Under the pieces are notes generated by a model. That model saw only the letters and a program-made list of their open reading frames with translations. It was not told where the DNA came from and did not search any database. Positions 33,568 to 42,222 of a stretch of 64,000 bases of DNA are shown here, piece by piece. Position 1 is the stretch's first letter; each line of letters starts with the position of its first letter. The position numbers were made by a program, and so were the translations under genes. The DNA comes from an uncultured Clostridia bacterium (GTDB lineage: Bacteria; Bacillota; Clostridia; Oscillospirales; Ruminococcaceae), in NCBI GenBank assembly GCA_947168885.1, contig CAMVNQ010000017.1, positions 1-64,000 on the forward strand. Reading direction: 5' to 3'.

Positions 33568-36162
33568 TCATTCTATGAACAGTTTCTCACCGTCGCTGTT
33601 GACTTTTATGGTGTCCCCCGCATTAAGAGTATCGGAGATTATCGCTCTCGCGATAAGCGTTTCGAGCTTATGCTGAATGAACCGCTTCAGAGGACGGGCA
33701 CCGTAAACAGGGTCGTAGCCGTTGTCTATGATGAACCGCTTTGCCTGATCGGTGAGCGAAAGCGTGAGCTGTTTCTCCTCAAGACGCTTTCCGAGAGCCG
33801 CAGTCATCAGATCAACTATGCTTCCGATCTCCGTCTTTGTGAGCGGCTTGTAGTAAACTATCTCATCAAGACGGTTGAGGAACTCGGGACGGAACGACTG
33901 TTTGAGCAGACTGTCCACCTGCTTTCTTGCGTCTTCTGAGATCTCACCGTTCTCGTTTATACCTTCAAGTATATACGGCGAGCCCAGATTAGACGTGAGA
34001 ATAATGATCGTGTTCTTGAAATCGACGGTACGTCCCTGACTGTCGGTGATCCGACCGTCATCAAGCACCTGAAGCAGTATATTGAATACATCGGGGTGCG
34101 CTTTTTCTATCTCGTCGAACAGCACAACCGCATACGGCTTGCGGCGGACGGCTTCGGTGAGTTGACCTCCCTCGTCGTAGCCGACATATCCGGGAGGAGC
34201 TCCGATAAGACGGGACACGCTGAACTTCTCCATGTACTCACTCATATCTATACGCACTATGCCGTTCTCGTCATCGAAAAGCGCTTCCGAAAGCGCTTTA
34301 GCAAGCTCGGTCTTGCCGACACCCGTAGGTCCGAGGAACAGGAACGAGCCGAGCGGTCTGTTCGGATCCTGTATTCCCGCGCGCGAACGGATTATGGCTT
34401 CGCTTACCTTCTCGACAGCTTCGTCCTGTCCGATAACACGTTTGTGCAGTATGCCTTCCATGTTGAGCAGCTTTTCGCGCTCGCCCTCCATAAGCTTCGA
34501 CACCGGTATTCCTGTCCACCGGCAGATGATGCGTGCTATCTCTTCCTCTGTTACAGCATCACGCAGAAGTGTGTTGGTTTTTCCGTTTTCAGCGGATTTT
34601 TCCGCTTCGTCAAGACGTCTGCGAAGCTCCGGGAGCTTACCGTACTGGAGTTCAGCCGCGCGGTTGAGATCATGGGTGCGCTTTGCGCTCTCAATGTCGG
34701 CAGTGACCTGCTCTATCTCCTTGCGTATATCCTGAACGTTCGTGATAGAGCTCTTTTCGTTCTCCCACTTTGCTTTCATTTCCTTGAACTTCTCGCGCAT
34801 ATCCGAAAGCTCCTTCTGTATCTCGGTGAGATGTTCTGCGGAAAGTCTGTCGTTCTCCTTTTTGAGTGCCGCTTCTTCTATTTCGTGCTGCATGATCTTG
34901 CGCGAAAGCTCGTCAAGCTCAGAGGGCATAGACTCCATTTCCGTCTTGATAAGAGCACAGGCTTCATCAACAAGGTCTATCGCCTTGTCGGGAAGGAAGC
35001 GGTCGGAGATATAGCGGTTTGAAAGTGTCGCCGCAGCTATGAGCGCATTATCGTGTATCTTAACGCCGTGGAACACCTCATAGCGCTCTTTTAGTCCGCG
35101 CAGTATCGAGATCGTATCCTCGACCGTCGGTTCACCGACAAGTACTGGCTGGAAACGTCTTTCAAGCGCTGCATCCTTCTCGATGTACTGTCTGTATTCG
35201 TTCAGCGTTGTCGCGCCGATACAGTGCAGCTCACCGCGCGCGAGCATAGGCTTCAGGATGTTGCCCGCGTCCATAGCGCCGTCGGTCTTGCCTGCACCGA
35301 CGATAAGGTGCAGCTCGTCTATGAACAGGATTATCTTGCCGTCGCTCTTCTTTATCTCCTGCAATACGGATTTGAGACGCTCCTCGAACTCGCCGCGGTA
35401 TTTCGCGCCGGCTACGAGAGCTCCCATATCGAGTGAGAAGATGCTTCTGTCCTTAAGTCCTGTCGGAACATCGCCGCGCACTATCCTTATCGCGAGTCCC
35501 TCGGCGATAGCGGTCTTGCCGACACCCGGCTCGCCTATGAGTACAGGATTGTTCTTGCTTTTACGCGAGAGTATGCGGATAACGTTGCGTATCTCGCTGT
35601 CACGCCCGATCACCGGATCAAGCTTGTTCTGCCGCGCGAGTTCGACCAGATCCTGACCGTATTTTTTCAGCACGTCATAAGTTCCCTCCGGATTATCCGT
35701 GGTAACGCGGGTGTTACCGCGGACTGACCGCAGCGCATCAAGGAATTTGTTCTTTGTGATGCCGAAAAGGTCGATTATATCCTTCGTCTTATCCTTTGCT
35801 TTCTCTATAAGTCCGATGAAAAGGTGTTCGACCGAGATATACTCGTCGCCCATGTGCTTTGCCGTTTCCTCCGCGGCATTAAGCGCTTTATCCGTCTCAG
35901 GCGTGATATAGACTTCATCGGCGCGTCTGCCGCTTCCGGTGACTTTCGGGAGCTGTGATACGCACTTCTCCGCCTGGTCACGCACAGCCGAGGCATCGAT
36001 GCCCATTTTTACGAGCAGCTCCGGTATAAGGCCGTTCTCGTCGGAAAGAAGTGCCTGCAGCAGATGAAGCGTGTCTATCTGCTGATTCGAGTTCGATATT
36101 GCGATGCTCTGTGCTTCCTGTATAACTTCCATTGATTTCTGTGTAAGCTTGTTTGTATTCAT
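33568..36162 (-). CDS. clpB: ATP-dependent disaggregase ClpB
   Basis: An 864-residue Hsp100 hexamer that pulls proteins out of aggregates with DnaK. Domain order: N domain (repeats around [20 protein letters not shown]), AAA-1 with GEPGVGKTA and [10 protein letters not shown], a long coiled-coil middle domain (about 400-525, unlike ClpA/ClpC lengths) and AAA-2 with [10 protein letters not shown] and [14 protein letters not shown]. The tail is small. AAGGAGGAAATGTT precedes the ATG. It is co-transcribed with an upstream ribbon-helix-helix gene. I see no CIRCE or CtsR site. Confidence 0.95.
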   Translation of the reverse strand: MNTNKLTQKSMEVIQEAQSIAISNSNQQIDTLHLLQALLSDENGLIPELLVKMGIDASAVRDQAEKCVSQLPKVTGSGRRADEVYITPETDKALNAAEETAKHMGDEYISVEHLFIGLIEKAKDKTKDIIDLFGITKNKFLDALRSVRGNTRVTTDNPEGTYDVLKKYGQDLVELARQNKLDPVIGRDSEIRNVIRILSRKSKNNPVLIGEPGVGKTAIAEGLAIRIVRGDVPTGLKDRSIFSLDMGALVAGAKYRGEFEERLKSVLQEIKKSDGKIILFIDELHLIVGAGKTDGAMDAGNILKPMLARGELHCIGATTLNEYRQYIEKDAALERRFQPVLVGEPTVEDTISILRGLKERYEVFHGVKIHDNALIAAATLSNRYISDRFLPDKAIDLVDEACALIKTEMESMPSELDELSRKIMQHEIEEAALKKENDRLSAEHLTEIQKELSDMREKFKEMKAKWENEKSSITNVQDIRKEIEQVTADIESAKRTHDLNRAAELQYGKLPELRRRLDEAEKSAENGKTNTLLRDAVTEEEIARIICRWTGIPVSKLMEGEREKLLNMEGILHKRVIGQDEAVEKVSEAIIRSRAGIQDPNRPLGSFLFLGPTGVGKTELAKALSEALFDDENGIVRIDMSEYMEKFSVSRLIGAPPGYVGYDEGGQLTEAVRRKPYAVVLFDEIEKAHPDVFNILLQVLDDGRITDSQGRTVDFKNTIIILTSNLGSPYILEGINENGEISEDARKQVDSLLKQSFRPEFLNRLDEIVYYKPLTKTEIGSIVDLMTAALGKRLEEKQLTLSLTDQAKRFIIDNGYDPVYGARPLKRFIQHKLETLIARAIISDTLNAGDTIKVNSDGEKLFIE

Positions 36163-36226
36163 AACATTTCCTCCTTTTTAAATGAACTTTTTGTGCCGCC
36201 TTGCGGCTAATCATGACCGGTCACCG

Positions 36227-36886
36227 CTAAATTATGAGCCGTGCGGTTTTCAGATATGCGTTATAGCGCTGATTTATCAGCTTTTTTGCTGTTTCGCGGT
36301 CGTCGGCATTTGCAAAATATAGCTTCACAAGCTCGTCAAAAAGACGGACATACCCGTAAAGCGCTTCGGCAATGTCATCATCGCTCACATTTCTCTCTGC
36401 GGGACGGCTGAAAGCGCGTACAAAGCGTCCGTTTTCAAATGTGTACGAAACGCTTCCGGTAATACGTTCCGAGATACAGCCGCGCTCCGTTTCTGCGAGA
36501 AGCATAAGAAAGTCCTCGAACGCAGCGATAAGGCTCTTTGACTGAGTACGGAGAGAAACCTTCAGTTTTCCGAACGCAGTGTCAAAATCGCGGTAAAGCT
36601 CGATACTGTAATTTATCACGGGATTGTACTTGTAATGCAGAGCCGAGCGGAGAGTGAGCGCAGATTCCGACGGACGCGGCATTATCCTGAAAACATCGCT
36701 GTTTATGAGCTGCTCGATCTCATCGAAAATGTCGCTCATCCGCTTTTCGGGGGTGGTGTACGAGACCGCCTCCGCGAGCACGTTGTTGATGAATGCGGAA
36801 CGGCTCAGCCCCGCTCTGTGTGCAGCCTTATCGACCGCGGCGACCACCTCGTCCGACAGCACAAGGCTGTAAACGCTTTTATTCAT
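36227..36886 (-). CDS. Ribbon-helix-helix protein upstream of clpB
   Basis: A 219-residue protein with an N-terminal ribbon-helix-helix domain (MNKSVYSLVLSDEVVAAVDK AAHRAGLSRSAFINNVL). A C-terminal helical domain of about 150 residues, which I do not recognise, follows. It is probably a DNA-binding regulator. The start is ATG 36886 with AAGGTGAGCCG upstream; the promoter position excludes the longer frame. A TGACCGGTCA palindrome lies at 36214-36223, just past its stop codon, 64 nt before clpB. A role in clpB control is inference from position. Confidence 0.8.
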   Translation of the reverse strand: MNKSVYSLVLSDEVVAAVDKAAHRAGLSRSAFINNVLAEAVSYTTPEKRMSDIFDEIEQLINSDVFRIMPRPSESALTLRSALHYKYNPVINYSIELYRDFDTAFGKLKVSLRTQSKSLIAAFEDFLMLLAETERGCISERITGSVSYTFENGRFVRAFSRPAERNVSDDDIAEALYGYVRLFDELVKLYFANADDRETAKKLINQRYNAYLKTARLII

Positions 36887-36911
36887 CGGCTCACCTTCTT
36901 TCTGTGACATC

Positions 36912-36940
36912 ATTGTAGCACGTTTCTAATAATTTGTCAA
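36912..36940 (-). promoter_or_regulatory. SigA promoter of the RHH-clpB operon
   Basis: Minus strand TTGACA (36940-36935), a 17-bp spacer and TACAAT (36917-36912). The start point falls about 20 nt before ATG 36886. Confidence 0.8.
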
Positions 36941-37053
36941 TAGTTTTATATAATTTTATTTTCAAATTCTTTAATAAATCCATAAATTTATTTGTAACAC
37001 ATTCCCGCGAACGGAATAGACTGTATGGAGCAGCAAAGAAGGAGATGACCGGT

Positions 37054-37221
37054 ATGAGATGCAGGAAACACCGTCCGAACTGCGCACTCTGTGCGTTGTC
37101 GGCAATACTTGTTACTGTCGGAGCAGTATGGCTGTGCTGTCTTTCATACCGTTTTCTGCTGATATTCCTTGCCGCCGCGCTTATCGGGGCGGGGTTGCTG
37201 CTCAAAAATAACTGTAAGTAG
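37054..37221 (+). CDS. Small membrane protein upstream of spoVM
   Basis: A 55-residue protein: a basic Cys-containing start (MRCRKHRPNCALCALSA), then two adjoining hydrophobic stretches (ILVTVGAVWLCCL and LLIFLAAALIGAGLLL) and a short KNNCK tail. AAGGAGATGACCGGT precedes ATG 37054. It is 10 nt upstream of spoVM, so it should be co-expressed in the sporulating cell. No family recognised. It could be a membrane partner of SpoVM or an unrelated small protein. Confidence 0.7.
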   Translation: MRCRKHRPNCALCALSAILVTVGAVWLCCLSYRFLLIFLAAALIGAGLLLKNNCK

Positions 37222-37231
37222 AGGTGTTATT

Positions 37232-37312
37232 ATGAAAGTGTTCGTTATGAGAAGCCCGAAAGCGTTCGCATGGGTATTCCGGATCATCTTCGCCGCGAAA
37301 CTACATAGCTGA
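37232..37312 (+). CDS. spoVM: Stage V sporulation protein M (spore coat anchor peptide)
   Basis: A 26-codon gene (reading MKVFVMRSPKAFAWVF, then RIIFAAKLHS). Length and pattern match SpoVM, the amphipathic peptide that recognises the convex forespore membrane and anchors SpoIVA. Against the Bacillus subtilis peptide, Met1-Lys2, Pro9-Lys10 and Arg17 coincide. GAGGTGTTATT precedes the ATG. It is too short for routine gene finders. Confidence 0.85.
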   Translation: MKVFVMRSPKAFAWVFRIIFAAKLHS

Positions 37313-37320
37313 TGCTCTTT

Positions 37321-37376
37321 GTCAATGCACAATAAAGGGAGTCACCTTCGGCAGTATATCTGAATTGTGACAAGAC
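37321..37376 (-). repeat. Dispersed intergenic repeat, copy F (minus orientation)
   Basis: The reverse complement reads CTTGTCACAATTCAGATATA, a GCCGAAGGTGAC stretch, then TTATTGTGCATTGAC. It pairs with copy G in inverted orientation around the terminator at 37387. Confidence 0.6.
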
Positions 37377-37386
37377 ACAGCAAAAG

Positions 37387-37423
37387 CAAACAGACCGATA
37401 GAACATACTACCGGTCTGTTTGC
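37387..37423. terminator. Terminator hairpin between spoVM and phoR
   Basis: Stem CAAACAGACCG / CGGTCTGTTTG, the same stem as at 13725-13758. It separates the converging spoVM and phoR genes. Confidence 0.7.
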
Positions 37424-37428
37424 CTATA

Positions 37429-37488
37429 TTTTTCGTCATGATTCCGATACCGCGAGCAGTGCGCTCAAAAATTGTGAATCGTACATTA
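37429..37488 (+). repeat. Dispersed intergenic repeat, copy G
   Basis: TTTTTCGTCATGATTCCGAT, then GCGAGCAGTGCGCTC, then AAAATTGTGAATCGTACATT. The terminal TTA at 37486-37488 is the stop codon of phoR. Confidence 0.7.
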
Positions 37489-39180
37489 AGTTAAGATTTT
37501 CTTCGGAAACTTTACCGTAACAACAGTTCCCTTGTCCGGTTCGCTTTCTATACTCACCAAAGCGTTATGCAGCTTCGCGGCGTGCTTTACTATCGCAAGT
37601 CCGAGCCCCGTTCCGCCAACGGCTTTCGAGTGGCTCTTGTCAACCCGGTAGAATCGCTCAAAAACGCGGTCAATGTGCTCAAGCGGGATACCTATGCCCG
37701 TATCCGCGACCGTAAGCACGGCAAAATCGGAACTGTCGGTAACAGTGACTTCGACCGAGCCGTTTTCCCGGTTGTACTTTATCGCATTTTCACAAAGATT
37801 ATGCAGTATTGTTCCTATCAGCGCCGGATAAGCGTTTATCACAGCGCTCTCACCTGTCACGGTCATTTCTATGCCGCGGTCTTCTCCGGTCTGTGCGAAA
37901 GTCTGTCTGAGCGAGTACAGTTCGGATTCCGCAGCCGCGAGGAGATCAACGTCTGCACGCTGCATATCTATTACGCCGTCATCAAGCTTCGAGAGCTTCA
38001 TAATGTCATCAATAAGCGCGGTGACGCGTCTTGCTTCGGTATATATCTTATCTGCGAAACGAGGAACATCGTTCGTCTTCGCCATTCCGTTCATTATCAG
38101 TTCCGCATAGCCGGAGATCGACTGAAGAGGGGTCTTCAGCTCGTGCGAAACGTTGGCCGTGAACTCGCGGCGCATGAGCTCGGCTTTTTCCCTCTCTGTT
38201 ATATTGAAGATAAAGAGGACCGCTCCCATGATCTTTCCTTCGGAAACGACCGGGCTCTCGTTTACCTGATAGTCCGCGTCGCCCGTATTTATAACGGATT
38301 CCGCGTTCTTACCGGCTCGCGCGGCATCAATAAGCACCCCGAACGCCCCGAGTGTCGAGAGCGAAGCGCTCTCCGCTTCCGAACGCTTTATCCCGAGGAT
38401 ACGCAGCGCAGCTCTGTTTATGCTTATGATGTTTCCGTCGTTATTGAGGAGAACAAGTCCCTCGCGCATATAGTCGGTAGCAGTCCTGAACTCCGCCTGT
38501 TTGCTTTTCAGCTGGAGTTCCTGACGCTTTATCTCGCCTTTCTGTGCGTTTATCCTTTCGATCAGCGGCATAAGCTCAACGTAAATATCAACGTCCGAAA
38601 GGTCTTCGAGATCCACATCGTTGACCGGCTTTACGATCCTTGACGTTGACCAGCGCGCAATAACAAACGAGAGAAGCACCGCCGCAACCGCTATCGTTAC
38701 AATACGGTGGATAAGTCCGATTATCGGCGAGAAAAAGGTCTGCTGCTTTTCGGTTATGATGACTACGCTTCCGTCGGAAAGTCTGCGGGCTGCATATACG
38801 TTCTTTTCGATGAGCGACGGAAGTATCTTCTCACCGTCGCCGAAGCCCTGGCTGCGCGCTTTTATGAACGCGGCGTGTTCTTCTTTATCAAGCTCATCAT
38901 TCGTGGTATCAAAGAGCACATTTCCGTCGCTGTCAAGCCACATGACGTTATGGTCCTCGGACTCTACGCCTTCGAGATACTGGATACCGTACTGCTCGGT
39001 GCCGTACGCTATAAGAGAAGTCTGATCTTCAAGCGAGGTGTACTGCACATCGGAGAAATAATGGTACGTATCACCGAGTATGACCGCGACAGAAACGGTA
39101 AGAACAATGAGCGACGCAAGACAGATAAGCTTGAATACGCGGCTTGTGAGCTTCTGCGGGCTTTTTTCTCGTTTTTTCAC
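37486..39180 (-). CDS. phoR: PhoR-type sensor histidine kinase
   Basis: A 564-residue membrane kinase. TM helix 1 is at about residues 18-38, then comes an extracellular sensor of about 120 residues, TM2 (IVTIAVAAVLLSFVIA), a linker and a PAS domain (LVLLNNDGNIISINRAALRI). The HisKA domain contains the phospho-His in NVSHELKTPLQSISGYAE. The ATPase domain shows NLCENAIKYN, VADTGIGIP and GGTGLGLAIVKHA. It overlaps the response regulator by one base. The pairing and the TTTACA repeats upstream suggest a phosphate-type system, but the stimulus is not proven. Confidence 0.9.
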   Translation of the reverse strand: MKKREKSPQKLTSRVFKLICLASLIVLTVSVAVILGDTYHYFSDVQYTSLEDQTSLIAYGTEQYGIQYLEGVESEDHNVMWLDSDGNVLFDTTNDELDKEEHAAFIKARSQGFGDGEKILPSLIEKNVYAARRLSDGSVVIITEKQQTFFSPIIGLIHRIVTIAVAAVLLSFVIARWSTSRIVKPVNDVDLEDLSDVDIYVELMPLIERINAQKGEIKRQELQLKSKQAEFRTATDYMREGLVLLNNDGNIISINRAALRILGIKRSEAESASLSTLGAFGVLIDAARAGKNAESVINTGDADYQVNESPVVSEGKIMGAVLFIFNITEREKAELMRREFTANVSHELKTPLQSISGYAELIMNGMAKTNDVPRFADKIYTEARRVTALIDDIMKLSKLDDGVIDMQRADVDLLAAAESELYSLRQTFAQTGEDRGIEMTVTGESAVINAYPALIGTILHNLCENAIKYNRENGSVEVTVTDSSDFAVLTVADTGIGIPLEHIDRVFERFYRVDKSHSKAVGGTGLGLAIVKHAAKLHNALVSIESEPDKGTVVTVKFPKKILT

Positions 39181-39863
39181 TATCTCGACTCCATACGGTA
39201 GCCGACACCGCGCACCGTGCGTATAAGGCTTCCGTAGCTTCCGAGTTTGGTGCGAAGCGTTCCGACGTGTACATCGACGGTGCGCGTCTCACCGGCGGGA
39301 CCGCTTTCCCAGACCTGCTCAAAGAGCTGCTCACGGGTGAGCGCCTTGCCCTTGTTTTTCATAAACGCGCGAAGAAGCTCGTACTCCTTCAGCGTAAGGT
39401 GTATCTCCCTGCCGTCCGCAGTAACGGTGTGCTTGTCCGGGTCGATCTCTACGCCCGCAATATGCAGTTCGTCGGTCACCGCCGGCTGTTTCTGCACCGG
39501 TCTGCATCTGCGCAGCACAGCTCTTATATGCGAGATCATCTCCATCATGCCGAAAGGCTTCACAAGATAGTCATCCGCGCCGAGATCAAGACCGGTGACC
39601 TTGTCAAGCTCCGTTCCCTTCGCGGTAGCTATCATAACGGGAATATCCGCCGTATCCGCACCCGAACGCAGCCTCTTCAGTATGGAAAGACCGTCCTCTT
39701 CGGGCAGCATAAGGTCGAGCAGCACAAGTTCCGGCATACCTTTTCCGAGTGCAGAAAAAAAACCTGCGCCCGACTCAAAGCCCTTTGCGGTAAAACCCGC
39801 GGCTTCGAGAGTATAGATTATAAGTTCTCTTATTGATCTGTCGTCTTCCACACAATATATCAT
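39180..39863 (-). CDS. phoB: PhoB/PhoP-type response regulator
   Basis: A 227-residue OmpR-family regulator. The receiver domain has the phospho-Asp in VLLDLMLPEEDG, with the acidic pair in VEDDRS and Lys in DDYLVKPFG. The C-terminal winged-helix DNA-binding domain follows (LTLKEYELLRAFMKNKGKAL, RTVDVHVGTLRTKLG). GAAAAGAGGAAACCT precedes the ATG. It forms an overlapping pair with the kinase. Confidence 0.92.
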   Translation of the reverse strand: MIYCVEDDRSIRELIIYTLEAAGFTAKGFESGAGFFSALGKGMPELVLLDLMLPEEDGLSILKRLRSGADTADIPVMIATAKGTELDKVTGLDLGADDYLVKPFGMMEMISHIRAVLRRCRPVQKQPAVTDELHIAGVEIDPDKHTVTADGREIHLTLKEYELLRAFMKNKGKALTREQLFEQVWESGPAGETRTVDVHVGTLRTKLGSYGSLIRTVRGVGYRMESR

Positions 39864-39971
39864 AGGTTTCCTCTTTTCGCTGCCGCAGTGTTATGATCTC
39901 TGATATGCGGCCTTTGTTATTTTCTGTTGAAAGCGGGAGAAAAAAACGCAGTAAACATATAATATATCTAT

Positions 39972-40000
39972 ATAATACCACATTGTACCGTTTTTGTACA
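39972..40000 (-). promoter_or_regulatory. Promoter of phoB-phoR
   Basis: Minus strand TGTACA (40000-39995), a 17-bp spacer and TATTAT (39977-39972). The weak -35 fits an activator-dependent promoter. Between here and the manA promoter the 358-nt gap 39864-40221 contains only these control sites. Confidence 0.55.
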
Positions 40001-40019
40001 GTTATTTTTGATATTGTTT

Positions 40020-40036
40020 TGTAAAATCGTTGTAAA
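40020..40036 (-). promoter_or_regulatory. Pho-box-like direct repeat
   Basis: Two TTTACA hexamers on the minus strand (40036-40031 and 40025-40020) spaced by 5 bp, as in PhoP binding sites of Bacillus. The repeat lies about 20 bp upstream of the -35 of phoB, which suggests autoregulation. Confidence 0.45.
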
Positions 40037-40120
40037 TTCACCATTCGGAGGATTTTTCGGCTGCTGCGCGAGTATGCTCAGCAAAAGAGCCGACTATGAT
40101 CGCGCCGGCAGAAAAATGTC

Positions 40121-40149
40121 TTTACATTTCCTTTATTTTGTGATATAAT
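40121..40149 (+). promoter_or_regulatory. SigA promoter of manA operon
   Basis: TTTACA (40121-40126), a 17-bp spacer and TATAAT (40144-40149). Confidence 0.8.
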
Positions 40150-40161
40150 AATGGAATAGCC

Positions 40162-40193
40162 GCGGTATTCCCGTAAAACACGGGAACTGCCGC
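40162..40193 (+). promoter_or_regulatory. Leader hairpin of manA mRNA
   Basis: TTCCCGT and ACGGGAA pair around AAAAC, with outer GCGG/CCGC extending the stem, at the very 5' end of the transcript. Likely a stabilising 5' hairpin; there is no T-run. Confidence 0.4.
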
Positions 40194-40221
40194 AAATAAC
40201 GTTTATAAGAGGAGTGTTCGT

Positions 40222-41175
40222 ATGTATCCGATGAAGCTTACAGCGCCGTGCAAGGACTATATATGGGGAGGCACAAGACTCCGTGACGAATACGGGAAGA
40301 AGTCCGATTCGGACAAGGTCGCCGAAAGCTGGGAGCTTTCCTGCCACAAAGACGGGAAAAGCGTTATCGCCAACGGTGATTACGCAGGACGGACACTTGA
40401 AGAATACATAGAAGCAGAGGGAAAGCAGGTGCTCGGAAAAAATTGCGGGCGCTTCGAGTATTTCCCGGTCCTGATAAAGCTCATAGATGCAAAGGACAAC
40501 CTCTCGGTGCAGGTGCATCCCGACAATGACTACGCTATGCGAGTCGAAGGTGAGTACGGCAAGACCGAGATGTGGTACGTCATCGACGCCGACGATGGCG
40601 CAGAGCTGCTCTACGGCTTTAAGCACGAGATCACCCGTGATGAGTTTGCAGAACGCATAAAGAACAACACCCTGCTCGAAGTAACGAACAACATCCCCGT
40701 GCACAAGGGCGATGTGTTCTTCATTGAAAGCGGCACTCTGCACGCTATCGGAAAGGGCATACTTATAGCCGAGATACAGCAGAACTCGAACACGACATAC
40801 CGTATCTACGACTACGGAAGAGTCGGAAAGGACGGCAAGCCCCGCGAGCTGCATATTGAAAAGGCGTGCGAGGTGACGAAGCTCATACCGCCGACAAGAC
40901 CGACAAAACCGCAGGGAGCACTTGTCCGGAAAGACGGATATGGCGAAACTCTGCTCGCGTCATGCGAGTATTTCAACGTAAACAAGCTTGATGTGCATTC
41001 TCACGCTCTGCTCAGCGCGACGGACGCGTCGTTCAACTCGCTGCTCGTGCTCGACGGCGACTTCACGATAGGCGACCTTGCGCTGACAAAGGGCGAGAGC
41101 TGCTTCATACCAGCAGGTTACGGAGAATATGAGCTGAAAGGCAAAGGCGAAGTAATAGTTACCGATATGGTTTGA
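40222..41175 (+). CDS. manA: Mannose-6-phosphate isomerase, class I
   Basis: A 317-residue zinc-dependent cupin enzyme interconverting mannose 6-phosphate and fructose 6-phosphate (EC 5.3.1.8). The Zn ligands are in LSVQVHPDNDYA and KTEMWYVID, with the C-terminal cupin ligand in SGTLHAIGKG. IWGGTRLRDEYGK near the start is typical of the Firmicute short form. AGAGGAGTGTTCGT precedes the ATG. The ROK kinase follows, suggesting a sugar-entry unit. Confidence 0.92.
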   Translation: MYPMKLTAPCKDYIWGGTRLRDEYGKKSDSDKVAESWELSCHKDGKSVIANGDYAGRTLEEYIEAEGKQVLGKNCGRFEYFPVLIKLIDAKDNLSVQVHPDNDYAMRVEGEYGKTEMWYVIDADDGAELLYGFKHEITRDEFAERIKNNTLLEVTNNIPVHKGDVFFIESGTLHAIGKGILIAEIQQNSNTTYRIYDYGRVGKDGKPRELHIEKACEVTKLIPPTRPTKPQGALVRKDGYGETLLASCEYFNVNKLDVHSHALLSATDASFNSLLVLDGDFTIGDLALTKGESCFIPAGYGEYELKGKGEVIVTDMV

Positions 41176-41201
41176 CAGTAAAGATACAGAGGGGGAGTTC
41201 C

Positions 41202-42191
41202 ATGAAATATTACATCGGCATAGACATAGGCGGAACGAATATCTCGACCGGCGTCGTTGACGAGGAATATAACATCGTCGGGCGGAGCAGGATAAAGACA
41301 GGAAACGTAAGACCATACTCTGAGGTCATAATAGATATTATCGAAAGCGTGAAGCTCGCCGCCGAAAACGCCGGTATCGGCATGGACGATGTCAGGTGGA
41401 TAGGCGCGGGCTGCCCCGGAACGTGCAACTGCGACACGGGTGTCGTAGAATACGCAAACAATCTGCACTGGGAAAATGTCCCGCTTCGCGAGGACATCGA
41501 AAAGGCTTACGGAAAGAAAACATACATCGACAACGACGCTAACGCAGCCGCATTCGGGGAATACCTTGCAGGGGCGGCAAAAGGCGCGAAGAACGCCGTC
41601 ATAATCACTCTCGGAACGGGAGTCGGCGCAGGCATCATAATCAACGGACGGATCTTCTCCGGCACAAACTTTGCAGGCGGCGAGATAGGACATACCGTCA
41701 TAGTTATAGACGGATACGAATGTACCTGCGGACGGCGCGGCTGCTTCGAGACTTACGCTTCGGCAACGGGACTCGTGCGCATGACAAAAGAGGCTCTCGA
41801 AAAGAATCCGGACAGCAAGATCGCCCAGCTCGTTGAAGCTGACGGTCGGATAAGCGCGCGGACCGCGTTCAACGCAGCTAAGATGATGGACGACGTCGGT
41901 CAGGCTGTCGTTGACCGCTATATCAAGGCGCTCGCCTGCGGCATAGCAAACACTATCAACGTCTTCCAGCCCGATATCCTATGTATCGGCGGCGGAGTAT
42001 GCAATGAGGGAGACAACCTTCTCGTTCCGCTCAAAAAGCTTGTCTCTGAGCAGATATACTCAAAGAACAGCGCAAAGAATACAGAGATATGTATATGCAG
42101 TCTCGGAAACGATGCAGGGATCATCGGCGCGGCAATGCTCGGAAAGAGTGTTGAGGGCGGTATCTTTAAATCAGTATTTTCCAAGAACTGA
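41202..42191 (+). CDS. ROK-family sugar kinase (glucokinase-like)
   Basis: A 329-residue ROK kinase. The ATP-binding DIGGTNISTGVVDEE is near the N-terminus, with the catalytic Asp in DNDANAAAFGEY and GTGVGAGIIING after it. The zinc motif is GH, then ECTCGRRGCFE. The likely product is glucose 6-phosphate, though ManNAc or fructose kinases share the fold. The start is ATG 41202 with AGAGGGGGAGTTCC upstream; the longer frame overlaps manA. It sits between manA and ilvD on the same strand. Confidence 0.9.
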   Translation: MKYYIGIDIGGTNISTGVVDEEYNIVGRSRIKTGNVRPYSEVIIDIIESVKLAAENAGIGMDDVRWIGAGCPGTCNCDTGVVEYANNLHWENVPLREDIEKAYGKKTYIDNDANAAAFGEYLAGAAKGAKNAVIITLGTGVGAGIIINGRIFSGTNFAGGEIGHTVIVIDGYECTCGRRGCFETYASATGLVRMTKEALEKNPDSKIAQLVEADGRISARTAFNAAKMMDDVGQAVVDRYIKALACGIANTINVFQPDILCIGGGVCNEGDNLLVPLKKLVSEQIYSKNSAKNTEICICSLGNDAGIIGAAMLGKSVEGGIFKSVFSKN

Positions 42192-42222
42192 TCTGAATCG
42201 AAACTAAAGGAAGGTAGATAAA

